The notes under the pieces are model-generated. The model had not been told where the DNA came from. It was given only the letters and a program-made list of their open reading frames with translations, and did not search any database. A DNA stretch of 64,000 nt, from contig JASANE010000495.1 in the NCBI GenBank assembly GCA_030248225.1, positions 1 to 64,000 of the forward strand. The letters are read 5' to 3'. Shown piece by piece: positions 1-13,100 of this stretch; the stretch's first letter is position 1, and every line of letters begins with the position of its first letter. Origin of the DNA: Trileptium ribeirensis (Eukaryota > Nematoda > Enoplea > Enoplida > Thoracostomopsidae). Made by a program: the position numbers and the translations under genes.

Positions 1-837
1 GGGTAGCCTAGCACTAACTTACACTTACTCTCACTCCTTATTTGCCTGAACGGCTGCCTCCAGGTCAGCACGCTACTAATTGCTTATTGCAAACATCTTA
101 CCCCTCCCGTGTCCCTATGTCCTTCCCTCTCCCCCATGTGTATTCCTCATTCCCCTTTCACATCACAAAATAAAATTTCGCCCCCCGGGTCTAAAACAAA
201 AATGGCGACCCGGCGAGCGGGGAACCAGTCGAGATTTGAATTTTGCGAGCAGCCTAACTCTTGATTTACTGGGACTGCACTTACGGGAGCATGGAGCATC
301 CTTTGGACACTCCCGCACCAGCAAGGGCAGTCCTTGCGACTCAATTTTGAAAGCTAGCAGAATCACCAAGGGGCTCCGTCCTGTGCTACACAGTGGGAGA
401 CACCCTTGGGAAAAATAAAACCAAAGAACGAAAAACAAGCTTTTGAAAATAGTAAACTCAAAGGCGACAACCGCCTTATAAAGGAAACAAGCAGACCACT
501 CGGTCTGCGCCAAACTCGACTGGCTCCGACGCTGCATCGGGCCTATGCCTTTTATACCCCTAACTCTCCCCCTCTCTCGTTTGTGCATCCCTTGCCTTTC
601 AAGATTTCAAAAATTTAAAAGTCTCTGCTCCAGCAATTACAAATTTAAATAAAACGAAACTTGGCCACTGCAGGCAAACAACGTACAGCAGTCGATCAAA
701 ATAATATGTATACAGAGCGACAACGACCATTATATTGATGATAAATTCCAGCCGGTCAAAACAACGTGGGCAGCTGTGCTATCAGTGTATGTCCCCCTCG
801 ATGTAAGCAGACGGCGCGAGCAGAAAAACAACCTAAA

Positions 838-1004
838 CCTCGCGCTGGTAGGCGCGAGGCTTTTCAAACGGCCTAAATTATATGAGCGCTCAGGGCGCTG
901 AAACTGCATTAAAATTAGGACGCATTTTTGACGATTGCGAACCAACGGAGAACAGTAGGCGGCCGGGGGCGGGACCAGGTTCACGCTCTGGCTGGTCGCC
1001 TACT
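838..1004 (+). other. Three conserved hairpins in repeat copy A
   Basis: Hairpin 1 (838-859) has the 8-bp stem CCTCGCGC/GCGCGAGG around a 6-nt loop. Hairpin 2 (885-899) pairs AGCGC with GCGCT. Hairpin 3 (954-1004) pairs AGTAGGCG with CGCCTACT. All three recur in the same order in copies B (26601-26765) and C (34346-34509), although the sequence between them has diverged. This suggests selection on an RNA or DNA structure while the element was active. Confidence 0.6.
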
Positions 1005-1645
1005 GATGAAAATGATAAATTTAATGTGTCTCCTATAGGTGGCCTGTTAGAGGCCGTTTTCTGAGCTAAAGATAGAAAATTTTGGTGTCTCGGGAGGGTT
1101 ATCAAGGTCCTGCTCGGACCGGTTAAGTTGGGTGGCCCCGGTTTTCGACTAGACAGTTAGGGTAAGACCCTGTGGAGGTATTGTGCTTGAAAAATTAGGG
1201 AGTTTTGGTTATCTCTGAGGAGATAGGGGACCTTGAAAATTGGATGTTTAAACGCCTACTTAGGGGTCCCTAAGTACTTACCGGTGAGGATCAAGTTGGC
1301 CCGAACACAAAATTTTGAAGCCTTAGGGGACCCTATTAACGACGTGGTAAGCCTACCTGGCCCTGGATATCCAAAGCAATTAGAATTTTGCTTTTAAGTA
1401 GGCCCTATGAAATTTACGGTGTAGATAGGTTCTGTTGGTTTTCTTTCCTGAAACTTTGATTTCTCACCCTACTCCTTGATTCAGTAGGAGGCTCTCCCGC
1501 CATATCAGATACAAAATAGAATAAAATACACAATGCATTACCAACACAATTAGGTTATTCAATTTACACAGGGCCGACCGGATACCATACTTAGTGTCAC
1601 AAACATTCCGTCTTGGTGCCAAAATCACCCCGTGCACCTCGGGCG

Positions 1646-1748
1646 GGTGGAGCGTGACGATACAACGGATTACAAGAACAGTACATTTTTATTTTTATAA
1701 CAACAGCAATGAATAGTACACAATATAGTACCCGAGTCACGCTCCACC
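1646..1748 (+). other. Covarying inverted repeat near 3' end of copy A
   Basis: The left arm GGTGGAGCGTGAC (1646-1658) is the exact reverse complement of the right arm GTCACGCTCCACC (1736-1748), with a loop of about 77 nt. Copy B has the same stem with a compensatory change (GGTGGAGCGTGATT at 29580, AATCACGCTCCACC at 29668). Confidence 0.65.
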
Positions 1749-1865
1749 GGTATCCGATCGCCCGTCGCACCCATATTCCCGACTTTGACCTTAATTTAGC
1801 TGATTTTCCTTATTGTCGGGCTGTTACATATTACCTAATGGCATCTCATTTTGCTGTCACAGCAG

Positions 1866-2445
1866 CAGAATCACCAAGACATCCAGACGCTATTTTGTAA
1901 CTAGCTCGCTTGACATATTGTTGCAGGAATCTAGAGCGACTGCAGCGAGTTTAATCCTTACTTCCGTGCCTTGAAACTGCAACGGGAAGAATGGAATCAT
2001 AAACTTGAATTTGGGATAAAATGAATTGAATATAGAAATACTAAACATGTTGCTATGACTACTTTCATAAAACGTGCGTCGATGTAGTCATGCAAACATT
2101 GTTTACGAACGATAATACGACGGACATATTGTGTTTGAATACAAGCTCTTGCGCAACGAAACAAATATATTTTATTCTGTAAATACATACATTCAGGTTT
2201 ATAAAAATAAGCTGGCAGGTGATTTATACTTTTCACACAATCCAAGCATTGTGAAACAGCTGCCATTAATGAACAAATAATGAACTTGGCTATACAATAC
2301 CGACAAAATTTATCCCACGGAGACATATATAAACCTATATGCTTGACATACACTGTAAATTCAACAAATGTAGTGTATTATAATAGTAATACGTTCCAAT
2401 AGAAATATTCATACGAAAGTACATTCTCTGATAATTTATAGTTAT
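1866..2445. other. AT-rich intergenic stretch, nothing recognised
   Basis: AT-rich DNA with short spurious ORFs only. I see no codon structure, splice-flanked exon, RNA gene or repeat shared with the rest of the window. Confidence 0.5.
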
Positions 2446-3040
2446 TGAATTCGAGTGGAACGAGAATTTTCAATTTTGGATCTGCAGGGGGTTAAGAAGG
2501 TCCTGTCTGTGTGTGTCTGTCGCACCCGAATTTCGATAATGGTTGGGCAGATTTTGATGCAAAATAGCTCATTCGAACCGCAATGGTCGATTTAGGTGTA
2601 GTGACGGAGCCCAATTTTTGAATGTTTCCCGTGGGAAAAGTTATGGGGCAAAGTGACGTCATTTTGGCCCATTTTCCGGGCACTACCTCCAGTTTTTGCG
2701 ACTTTTCTCAATAAGTAAACGAGGTACCCGCAAACAAATCTAGGACTATTCCATGTAGCTTTACCAGGGCTTTCCAATAATATATAGTATAATAAGTTTT
2801 TCAACTACTTCCCAATCTGGAGTCTATAAGCTTATAGTAGGCGCCAAATTTCATATTTGGTGAAAAGTCGTGGGAAATGCACCTAAATGTGTGTTTGTTT
2901 TAATGTCGGATATGGGGTTTTCTGGGCCGACAAGCTCATTGCGCGTGTCAAAAATATTGTGTGGCAAATATTTTTCACACTTCTGTTTCGGGGGATTGTT
3001 CTCACTACTCGAATTCTGGCTCGCAAGCGAGCTTCACTAG
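2446..3040 (+). mobile_element. Non-autonomous Helentron-like element, copy 1 (595 bp)
   Basis: The element starts TGAATTCGAGTGG and ends in a hairpin, GCTCGCAAGCGAGC (3019-3032), followed by TTCA and the terminal CTAG (3037-3040). The 5' sequence GAATTCGAGT (2447-2456) is inverted as ACTCGAATTC (3007-3016) just inside the hairpin, which makes an asymmetric terminal inverted repeat. It lies between two T residues with no target duplication. Subterminal inverted repeats, a 3' hairpin, a CTAG end and T/T insertion are the known hallmarks of Helentron/HINE (DINE-1-like) elements. It has no Rep/helicase ORF, so it is non-autonomous. A second copy lies at 34527-35564. Confidence 0.75.
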
Positions 3041-6000
3041 TACGGTAAAAGAACTGTAGTCAAGAAACAATTTTGTTTAACGCAACTTGACAAATTCTTA
3101 GCCCTGAATAAAACAGGTCTTTCCTAGAAGACCCCCGCCAGTCATAACTTTTGAACGGTTGAAGATACGGAGCTGATTTGTACCAATCGATTCGGCTGGA
3201 TGAGACGGTTCCGAAAATACTCATTCTATCCACATCCGACAATTTTTTTCGATTTTTGAAATTCCGATGAGCCATCATAACTTTCAAAGGTGGTGTAGAC
3301 TTCAATAAACTACATATATACCAGTAGATTTCTCTCATCAAACCGAATTCGAACGGTACCTAACATGACCATATTCCGAAGAAAACATTGTATGGGTTCC
3401 CAAGGGTTCTTTTGGCAACCCAAAAGTAAACAGATGCAGCAAACAGTAGCTAACCAACAGTCACATATCCAAACGCCATAGTAGTCAGATAGATTTGAAT
3501 AAACCGTATTGTATATACTAAACAATTGCGAAAACTTCTATAATAGCAACTTTCAGAATTAATAAGCATACTCAATGCTTATTTAAACAAAAGTACTGCT
3601 CAGTACACAAACTTGAAGTACATACAGTAACCATTAAAAAGGACATGCCAGTAAAAATAATGCACAAAGCATATGTAAACTTGGGAACTACTGGATGATC
3701 AGCCAGAAAACGGTAAAAATAAATCGTTTTATTTGGCATGTCAAATTCGACCGACTTTGGCTTTTCCTGTTTCAAATTGCGGTGAAAGATTTGAATTTGG
3801 CGACAAAAATGTCGTTTAAAATCACTTTAGTTTCGCCAGTAGCATTCATATGGCTGCTACTTAAAGATTTCACTTGCAGATGATTACTTTTAATATATTA
3901 CTCGTACAACAAAGCTAACATACTTTGCGATTGAAATGTTAAGCAGTGAGCATAAAGGTATAGAGTCGTTACGTAAGAGATGTAACAAACTTTTCATAAT
4001 AAAACACTTTGTACGCACATTTGAAAGTCAATTTCTTCACTGCCATAAACAATGACTCTGTCGTGCCCACACGGCATGCTCCTATTGCCTCTTATTGAAT
4101 TTGCATTATCTGATTTCGATGATGAGGCATGGAGATAGGGGAAAACTTTACAAGCACAATCGAAACAATTTCTCCAGATCCATAAGTAGTGAATCTATCA
4201 TGCCCAAACGGCATGCTCTCATCGCGTTCTATCCAATTTGCACCATCTGAATTAGATGATGCGGCATGGGAGATAGAGGGAAAATTTGGTAGCACTGCAT
4301 CACATGCAACGGTCTAATAAATGTTATACTGTATATTAAAATTAACAATCTTAAATATTACCAATACTAATACATATATTATACTAGTTTTTTGGGTCCA
4401 AAGGTGGGTCTGGACCCAAATATGTTTACGTGAACCCAAGGCAGTGTTTGAGACATAGGATTTGCAAAAAATTCTATTACAAATTGCAGGCTTTTAGCAG
4501 TTCGTGCTTCTATGTGTACATAGTTGTTACTGCTGGTTTCATGGATGGCCCTCGCCCTTTATACTGGCTTGGGACAGGCAGAGAATAACTTATGTATTTG
4601 TAATAATGTAAAATCGCGTTTCGTCATTACGTTTCTTTGCGTAAAAATTCGTGAAATTCTCGAACGAAAAATCGTAAATGTAGACCCAGAGTTTAAGGTC
4701 TGGATCCAAAAAAAAATTGCTGGATCTAGGGTCTGTTTTGAAAAAATCCTACATATATACAAAAGTATTTACTCTGTAGAAACTGTAGAATTTGTTGCAA
4801 AGAAACCTTGGTATGCACTTGCGTACAAATACGCCCCTGCAGACCGTGGGACCCCGCTTCAGCCTTCCAAAAGCTCACAAATAGATTTAAACGATTCATA
4901 GATTGATACTTGCGGCCACTGCACTCGCCTAGCCGCCGAAAGGTTAAATTCACCCGGTTTAACACGGGAGCTCAAAGGCAATCCATTTTGATACAACAAA
5001 TCACTTGGAATGCTAAATTTAAAAAATGACTTGACCTCACTGTCATTTTGCGAACACTTTTGCATCATTTTTTTATTTTACCAAAACGTTTCGTAACAAA
5101 GTTCGTGCGAAATTGAAAAACGATATTGTTACTGGGGTCGCCGTAAGCGTACTCGCGCACACCACATTAAAATATACGACATCATGACTTGCAACAACCG
5201 ACAAATTTTTATAATAGTAAATTCAAAGACTATCGCAAAACCGTGTTAAATTTCCCAGTCCTATGGAGGGCTTTCAGGCTATCAAATAGCCCGTATCGTC
5301 GTAAACAGAAGTCTGCCAAAAATATCAAACAAAGTTATACTATGTTCTCAAATTGTGATTCCTGATTTTCTAACATAACTGAAAACTTCTTGCTTATAGG
5401 CAGAAAAATAAAGCAGGAGGCATCTGAATTTTATTGTGTACCTGCTGATTATAATTGAAACACAGCATTCCTCGTTAGAGCTAATTTCAAATTCATTTTA
5501 AAAGTATCCGAACTTTGCTCTGTTTTCAGAACTGTTCCATATGTTTGTTCGTCAAAAATATTTTTCATTGTCGAATTCGACCGTTTAGAAATTCCAAAAC
5601 AGGTTTTTGTAAGTAGGTACTATATCTAATGTAAATGTATGTCAAGCAAAATCAAGTTGTCCTTCAAAAATAAATAAAGCTACACATAACTAATATATAA
5701 CAATAAGTTTTGCGGGAAGTACTGTAAGAAATGTGCAGCCTTATAGATGATAAACGTGAACACTGGAAGGTATTTCAGCCTTTGAATTTATGGCCCCCTT
5801 AAAATACGCTGAAATCTAATGCACGCAATAATTAAGCCAAAGTGGAATAAAATCGTCCGTATTTAAATCAATGTTTTAATATTTTAAGTAGAGTTTTTTT
5901 CCTCAATTATTCACACCTAGGTGGAAAAAACTATTTGCTATATTGTGCTAAGGACACATTGCTTTGGTGGTAAAACAATGCTATTTTATTGCATTTCATC

Positions 6001-6296
6001 ACCCTTAAAACTAATGTGCTTATGTCGAAGAATATAGGGAAATTGCAGTAATTCCCGCATTAAAAAACCAACACTTTCCGAACATTAAGATAATATTGAA
6101 TCTACTTACACTGAAGGTACACCTTCATATTAAAGACCTGGAGTATTAAATAAAGTAATTTCTTCAAGCATCTAAAGACAATGATCACAAAATCATAAAT
6201 ACTACAATAAGTATCTCTGCACACTCAACGCTAGTCCATTCAACGACCATTGAAAAAAATTGTTCTTGAAAACATGACTAGTTTAGTACAAGCTAA
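3041..6296. other. Intergenic stretch without recognised genes
   Basis: About 3.2 kb of AT-rich DNA. The longest open frames (125 aa at 4524-4901 and shorter ones) have no recognisable motif and overlap other open frames, so I do not call them. The only structure noted is the direct repeat at 4034-4300. Confidence 0.45.
4034..4300. repeat. Two-copy tandem repeat, period 137 bp
   Basis: The motif ACGGCATGCT occurs at 4071 and 4208. Both copies continue with matching blocks (…TTGCA…ATCTGA…GATGATG.GGCATG.GAGATAG…GGGAAAA). The copies are diverged, so the duplication is not recent. Confidence 0.7.
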
Positions 6297-6812
6297 CAGC
6301 CTCCGAGGACGTTACAATAAAATTAGGAATTTTAGGTGGAGGAGATGGGACTATACCCCAGTACCCATCGGTCGCAGAGCAAAACCAACACCGGCAATGA
6401 GTTTCACATGCCTGAAAACACCCAAGTGAAACTTTTCAGCCGCCCAGAAATCAGAAAAAATTTCCGAATTTTTGGTCGAGGAACCACAAAGGAGGCATAC
6501 CTCAAACACCATAACCGGTCCCTTAATCAAAAAACAAACAAAGAGGCATCGACATTTAGCATTTTACTATGAAATAAAACCAACCAGATAAAAATAACCT
6601 TGCTTCCGTGAAGGGTACTAAAATGGGGTATAAAACCCCCATTTTGACCTCTGAACCAGACCACAAATTGACTATGCCGGGTCGAATGAGCTCAAGATCA
6701 TGAAATTCGGTTAAGTCGTTCCCGAGTTATGGCCGATCACACACAGACGGAATTTAAAAGCTTTCACCCATACAACGCACAATCTCCACTATGTTACACT
6801 ATGCTCTGATTA
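6297..6812 (+). repeat. Single unit of the 358-bp repeat family with its 3' tail
   Basis: This matches the array in DNAJB intron 1 (19815-22045). It shares the CCGGCAATGAGTTTC block near 6393, TGCTTCCGTGAAGGGTACT at 6601, and a terminal tail with CGACTATGCCGGTTCGAAT-like and TTCCCGAGTTATG-like sequence ending near GATTAGTGT (6809). It holds one core unit where the array holds five or more. The shared tail suggests one mobile element family whose core can amplify in tandem. Confidence 0.75.
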
Positions 6813-9711
6813 GTGTCGCAAGGACACTCAACAGTATATAAGTCAAAACTAACACTGAACCCGCTGAATCTAATTGTGTATACAGGGTGGCCAGTAAGGC
6901 ATCGGTCCAATTTTCGTAATTTCTCGGGCTCTTTCAAAAAAATTCGGGGTTCTATGTTCAGCGTAAACAGAGATAACAAATATCAAAACACTCCTATTGT
7001 AATTTGTTAGCAATTTGCAATTGAATAAGTGTGCCCAACACACACAGGAAAATAACACGTAACAGCTGGACTGTAGATTGATGGTTCCCAAAACAAATTT
7101 TACAAAATATTCCACCACAAAAAATGAATTGAGTCCACTCACCAGAATCAGAAGGTCCTGAGTGGTTTTGACTGCGGAGCAAGGGTCGTCAGTCCTAATT
7201 CTACACCGGGTAGTGGCCGTTCCACTGCTCGCAATTTTAGTTTCGTCGATACAGTAGCAGTGGTTTGGAGACAATGGTCTCCCAGAGACCGGTGCAACTA
7301 CACATTTCTCGAATTTCGTGTGCTGCGAACTAATGTTGTACCGGGCCATGGCTAGCCTACCTGGGCCAGGGCCGGGGCTAAGCTTGCCCTGGCCGAGGCT
7401 GGAGCTGGCCGAAAAGTACTGTGTTCGATTCTCCAACGCATATAGAGCATATATACTACATATACGTACATGTCGAAAGGAGGGTGGGAGGGAGTAAAAT
7501 CCCCCTGGAACCTTGAACCACCACCCCGGCAGTGAGGTGACCTCACAGGCGAAAATTTGTCGCCGGCGACTAAAAAAAGTTCCTTACTACCGTACCGGGC
7601 TTCCCCCCAGAAAAATTTCGCCGGTTACCGGGGGTTACCCCCTCGCGGGGGGTTCTACCCCACTGGCAGGTATGCATCGTCGGCCTCGGCATGTATGCGA
7701 ATATACCAAAAACCAAATCATTGTTAAATTACTATTCCTAAAAACCATATCCGAAGTTTGTCCGTATACGTAATAATCTTGTTTAAATATCAAAAACTCA
7801 ATACAAATCGTTTCAGAATTTTAGTTTAATAAACTGTACGTTGTGAGCTAAAGTTCACAGTTCCAGGAAGGTGCTGTGAAATTTGCACTGTCCTACTTAG
7901 TAGCAAGCATTATATTTTCAGCTAAAGCTCCAGATTGTTTATCTGTATTACTAATTTTTACTAATTTGATACCAAAAATATTTTTTCTGAAAACGTAGCC
8001 CAGGCCTTTTACCTTTACCGGGGCTTCGACGTTGTACCGGGCCGGTGCTACAATTGTTGCCCCGGGCTGAGCCCCGGTGCATCTCTACTGCGAACACACA
8101 GCCATGTAAGTAGAGGTGAAAAATGAGGTTTTGCTGCCAAAAATATGCAATTTGTCGCGTTATTACAATATGCGAAACATCAATAACAGTAACACTTATA
8201 TTTTTGATTCGGCAGTGGAAATCGAGAACACATTGCACGATGCAATAAAAAATCACTGGAAATTTTTTCGGGGGTTTTGTTATGACATTCGGGGTTTTTC
8301 AGGGTATTTCGGGGTCTTTTGGTTGTTTCGGGATTATCGGGGTTTTTCTGGGCTTTCCGGGGCTGCGGCCACTCAGCGTATACACTTTCTCGACTAAAAA
8401 TTTTTGGGTATGATTGGGGTGGCGAAAATGATTGAATACACAAATTGTAACCATAATACATGTTTAAAGATATGTACTTACTATTTACACCAAACCGATT
8501 CCTGATTGTTTACAGCCTGCTGAACCGGTCGTTATCTTATTGTTTTACTTTCTTTAAGGCCAAAACTGTATTATATTAATTTAAAAGTTTATTTCAAAAG
8601 GAATTCTTTCAAAATGTGGTGATTAAAATATGCGGTAAAAACTCTACTGGGCCTAGCTTAGGTCTGACAAAAATAAAAACAAACATATTCTGATTCTCTA
8701 AGTTAATACATTCAAATAATTTTTGTCCACAGTGAACAAACGATACTGGTTTAAGTTTTACAAAATTAATAAGTTTATATAAAAGCACGTCTTAAACAAT
8801 GTCCTCTGCACGGGAAATGTGTGAACATAGTTAAAAATACGACATGACTGACCGATTACAGAAGAATCATAGCCACCGGTTCCCAATTCGAAACTGAAGG
8901 AAATCCAAAATTGCTATGGACGACTCCGCCAGTTCACCCGAACGGTTTCCCCCAGTTGAACCGGGTGATTATAAAATACTGTAACTGCCATGAAACAACA
9001 AAAATGTGTACCTTAGCCACTGACTGCCATTATAAACATAACTAAGAGATATTTTCCATATTTTTAGCCAAGCAAGGAAAATTTGGCGATTGAAAATTTC
9101 ATTCTAAACAAAAAATTTTTTGCAAGTTCTTAGCCAATCCAGAAATATCTGAAAATATTTCGTCACACATGAAAGAAAGTACCATGGATACATGCTGGTC
9201 ATAAGCTGGGGAGGCCAAATTTTACAAAGGGACGTCCAAAATAGCTGCAGAAACTCCTTGTATTTGGAGAAGCCAGCAACACATAATTACATGCAACTAT
9301 CTTTTAGGGTTCCGAAAAACTCCACCAAAGACTCTCAAAACAGACCATTTTATTTCATATTTTTGTTTGACGCAATTTCAGTCAAAGATCTAGACACTTT
9401 AAAATAACATTTGCACAGATAAATCGGTGAAATAATATAGATATTTCTGAAAATCGCAGTCTTACACATTCCAGTAAATACGCACTAAAACTGACGTATA
9501 TAAACATAGTCTTCTGAATAAATAGGTACCCATAACAAAGGATGAGCGGTCACAATAGAAAGATAATAGTACACACAATTCTGTCTATCCCACACAAACG
9601 TGTGTTTGTGTACCTAGTTGAGTTTGCATGATAGCAAATGTTGATTATAATGTAAAACATAACTGAAAACATCATAAGTATGGGCAACAACGCCAACGTG
9701 TGCAAAGTTAG
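6813..9711. other. Intergenic stretch downstream of DNAJB; GC-rich patches
   Basis: No gene is recognised. A 188-aa minus-strand open frame (6870-7436) has no family resemblance and is probably chance. GC-rich patches occur near 7340-7410, 7540-7680 and 7990-8085. The last ends, read on the minus strand, as CAGTAGAGATGCACCGG, which looks like one end of a hAT-type element; no partner end was found. A G/T-rich degenerate stretch (GGGGTTTT-like) runs from 8265 to 8365. Confidence 0.4.
9349..9354 (-). terminator. Possible poly(A) signal of DNAJB gene
   Basis: TTTATT on the plus strand reads AATAAA on the gene strand, about 360 bases past the stop codon. It is the nearest clear hexamer I see in the right orientation, but no cleavage context can be confirmed. 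Confidence 0.3.
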
Positions 9712-10131
9712 TTACAACGGCAGTGTATCACGAATAATCTCCTTCTGACTTGCAGTCAATTCGGGAAACTTAATGTCGAACTGAACAATAATGTCTCCAC
9801 GACGATTAGCCATTTTGGCAATGGGCAGCCCGTGACCGGGCAAGCGTTTTACAGTGTTGGGCTTGATGGTTTGATCTAGAAGTGACAAAGGAATCGTAGT
9901 ATTACTGTCTAACGTCGGGACATTGATAATTGTTCCGCAGAGGGCTTGCTGAAGGCTAATTTTGGCTGTATATCGCAGGTCGGCCCCTTCACGTTTAAAA
10001 AGAGGATGTGGTTTGTCTTTAATAACAAACACAATGTCCGCAGGAACAACACCCGGTGCTTGGTCTCCTTCTTTTGGGAACGTTATCTTGGTTCCAGCTT
10101 TCCAACCTGGCTTGACATTGATACTGAGCAC
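9712..10131 (-). CDS. DNAJB exon 4 (residues 213-351) and stop
   Basis: The acceptor is TTTGTAG|GTGCTCAGT. The exon encodes [13 protein letters not shown] through the C-terminal RDTLPL and stop TAA at 9714-9712. It is in phase 0 and carries no frame disruption. The GTG at its start is an ordinary Val codon after the splice, not an initiator. Confidence 0.95.
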   Translation of the reverse strand: MLSINVKPGWKAGTKITFPKEGDQAPGVVPADIVFVIKDKPHPLFKREGADLRYTAKISLQQALCGTIINVPTLDSNTTIPLSLLDQTIKPNTVKRLPGHGLPIAKMANRRGDIIVQFDIKFPELTASQKEIIRDTLPL

Positions 10132-13100
10132 CTACAAACAAAACAAAGTATCGTAAAATCTGACAATTAATCCCGTTAATCATGTCTAAAGAACATATTG
10201 GACAAAAAAACTGTTACGATGTCCGCGGGCCGGTCCAAACAAGCTTTAAAATGTGCCGGGCCGGGCCGGCCCAGACCGTTGCAATTTTTCTAACTATAAC
10301 TGTAAATTCACAAAAAAATTTCCTAACCTTAATTTGCTAATAGCAGTTGCTGTGTAATTCCTTAACATGTGTCACAACATATGGCTAAACATGATGTAGG
10401 TCGAATCTGCATCTAAAATGGCTATCAAAAAATCTGGTACACTGCTGGACAAAAATTTCATGTTTGTGGGCTGAAAATAAATTTTTGATTTAGTCGGTGC
10501 AGACCGATAAATTTCCTCAGGTTTTATCACTTCATACTATGGAAAACCCAACCCCACTATTACGACATTTTGTAACAGGTTAATACCGTCGAAATTGTTT
10601 ATAAGAGAACAGAAACTACCTCATTTTCTGCCCATCTAGTTTCATGTGAAATAAATGAGAGTGCTGCTGCGACAATGTAAAATTCCGAAATCTTTGTCAT
10701 CCATAATGAAATGTAAATTTCCCGTGTATTAGGAGAGTGCACACGTGGTTGTTTAAATATGTTCGTATTTAATACGCTGAGTGCGCTTTCAGAACTTTCA
10801 GAATTCCATATAAACGCACACTCCCAGTAAGCTTCAGTGAGTTCCAGACAAAGATTGGCCAGTATCACGAGACATTTACTGTCTTAATGCATGAGTAAAC
10901 CTGAATTGCGTCGCTTTTCGTCTGGTTGTGTCAAAAGCAAATGTCATTAAGTTATTCACTAAGCACAAACTTCATTTTTCTATAAAAGAACAGATATTAT
11001 GTGTTAAAGTACTGGGCCGGATTGCATTCAATAATGGCATTATGGAACAGAAAAATGTCTAAATTAGGTACTGCTATTGAATTCCGACTTTCGTTCTCTA
11101 ACGTTTTGTATATGGTGTCAAAAGAGAATGGTTGGCGGCGCATCTTAAGTTTACTCTTCCAAAACCGACCAACTTTTGAAACATAATAACCGTACTAAAA
11201 AGATTAGAGAATTAAATACATAATTCTTCTTCTGTGTGGCTAAATAAAGTTAAAATTCAATAATTGCTGCCTTAAGATATAATATAGCAATTTTGAAGCT
11301 TGTTGTTATATGTGTGAATCCTTGTCTCAAATATCTATTATTTGTTAGTCTATTGCAGTAAACAGAATCTGCTAAGAATATTTTTCCAATATGCAAAAAA
11401 CGATTTCCGACCATAAAAAATATTTTGTGATATTACGTAGAACCAAATATTTAGTAATGAGTTAGGAAATCTTTTACCACATTAGCTAGCTTTGGTACTC
11501 GGAGTTACAATGTTATTCCTTAATATATGGTGCTACGATAACACATCTCTAATCATGATGCAAGCAAAAAACGCATCAATGAGTTGGCGCATGGCTGGAT
11601 AAAAATTTAGATGCTTAAATTTGTGACTTTTTTCGGGAACCAAAATTTCATTAGGCTGTATCATTATTTACGGCGAACCTTTCAACTTCAACACAATTTT
11701 CTGGTACAAGAAATACTGAAAATGGGATGACAATAAATTAACTGATACATTAGTTTTAAACTAGAGACTATGATCAGGGCTTTCTGTGTTCCACGGTAAT
11801 ACTAGTGACTAGCAAGCGAGTATGAAATGGAACGAGCATGGTTTCAATAATTTCTGTACTGTCCTATTTAGCTATTTTTACACAGCTATAATACAATATG
11901 ACAAGCGCTAGAAGAAAGGGTATAACGTGAAAAACCGTCACTCGAGGTTATAGTTTTTCAAACGTTATGATTAATAGACTTCAAAACATTCCGTATTTTT
12001 GTTTATCGAAGGATTAATTATAGGTCCTCCTATGATTTTGTTACAGCTGAAATTGACCGCAACGTTGTACTAACATATTGCAAGAGTATTTGAAGGAGGC
12101 TCAAGAAGCAAAATTTGGAATAACAAAATAGTCAATGATAGAATCAACCATATCCGCTCCGTTTTTTCTCAACGAGTAAAGTGACCAGCATTACTGCGAA
12201 CTTCAGAAAATTTAATGTACAAAATATGTAACACGTTGCTTGCCTTTTCTTCCGTCCGAGTCGTCCTACCGTCCGGGTTAAGAATTCGTCTTGTGATCTT
12301 AAGTTTTTTTGTAGTGCCTTTCATGATTTCTTCCAGCGACACGTTTAGATCGTGAACCACAGGCGGATCCTGCTGCTGAAACATTACGTAACAATAAAAA
12401 TTACTTAAAAAATGAACATAAAATTTTCATATCGGTACCTTCGAATACAAAGTGTTATGGCTAATATTGTAAATGGAAACAAGATCGAACCGCTAAGTCC
12501 ACCTTTAATTTAGAGGTTTAATAAATCCAATGTAATGTGACGAACTTAGGTTCCATACGCGTTTTCTTTAATTGCACGTTATTCATGACATAAACTATGA
12601 GATCAAGATCAACAAAACCTGTGACAGTGGTTTTGAACAAACGAATACTCAAGATATGGGAAAGGTGGGCCGGGTATATCGACTTCCCCCAGACCCCAAA
12701 ATACATATATACTCCCAGGTACTTTCCCGCACGACAAAAATTTGTTGGGATAAAAATATGCGAATTTTCCACTATCTTGACTAAAAAATCCCGAAAACTT
12801 TCCCCGTGGGACAAAAAGCATCATTACATTAGAATTACACAGATTTAACGTTTTATTACTGTCACAATACTTTGTAGTCTGCCAGTCCAACTAAAGGGAA
12901 CCGTCCTCCCAAGATATTGTCATATCTCCTAGTTTTGAACGGTAGACTCTCGCCCCGGTATATATAGTTTTGGTAGTTTGGATAGAACAGCATTATTGAA
13001 GCACCTATTACATTATAAAACTGAGGTTATCGTCTCGAGTTTAGAATGCTGAAACATAAAAATATGTGGCCAATATAAACATCTGTGGCTGTTAGTGGAG

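Larger units (their letters stand above)
1..1865 (+). repeat. Long dispersed repeat, copy A (truncated by window edge)
   Basis: This stretch aligns by eye, block by block, with 25640-29757 (copy B) and 33540-36458 (copy C). Shared landmarks are GAGCGGGGAACCAGTCG near 214, GGCGACAACCGCC near 462, a TTTTATACC TATA-like box near 549, three hairpins at 838-1004, GGTGGCCTGTTAGAGGC near 1040, and a 3' module with CACGCTCCACCGG and TCGGGCTGTTA near 1738-1830. No meaningful ORF is present. The TGGCGACCCGG near 202, placed after an A-rich stretch, resembles the start of a retroelement internal region just after a 5' LTR, so an LTR-retroelement origin is possible but unproven. The repeat probably begins upstream of the window. 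Confidence 0.7.

Noticed and set aside
6870..7436. 188-aa minus-strand open frame
   Set aside because: No recognisable domain, no splice or codon evidence, and its end overlaps a TATACAGGGTGGCC motif that resembles a transposon end. No matching inverted end was found, so neither a gene nor a transposon is claimed.
7990..8087. hAT-type element end (CAGTAGAGATGCACC on the minus strand)
   Set aside because: Only one end is visible; no partner end or target duplication was found within several kb.
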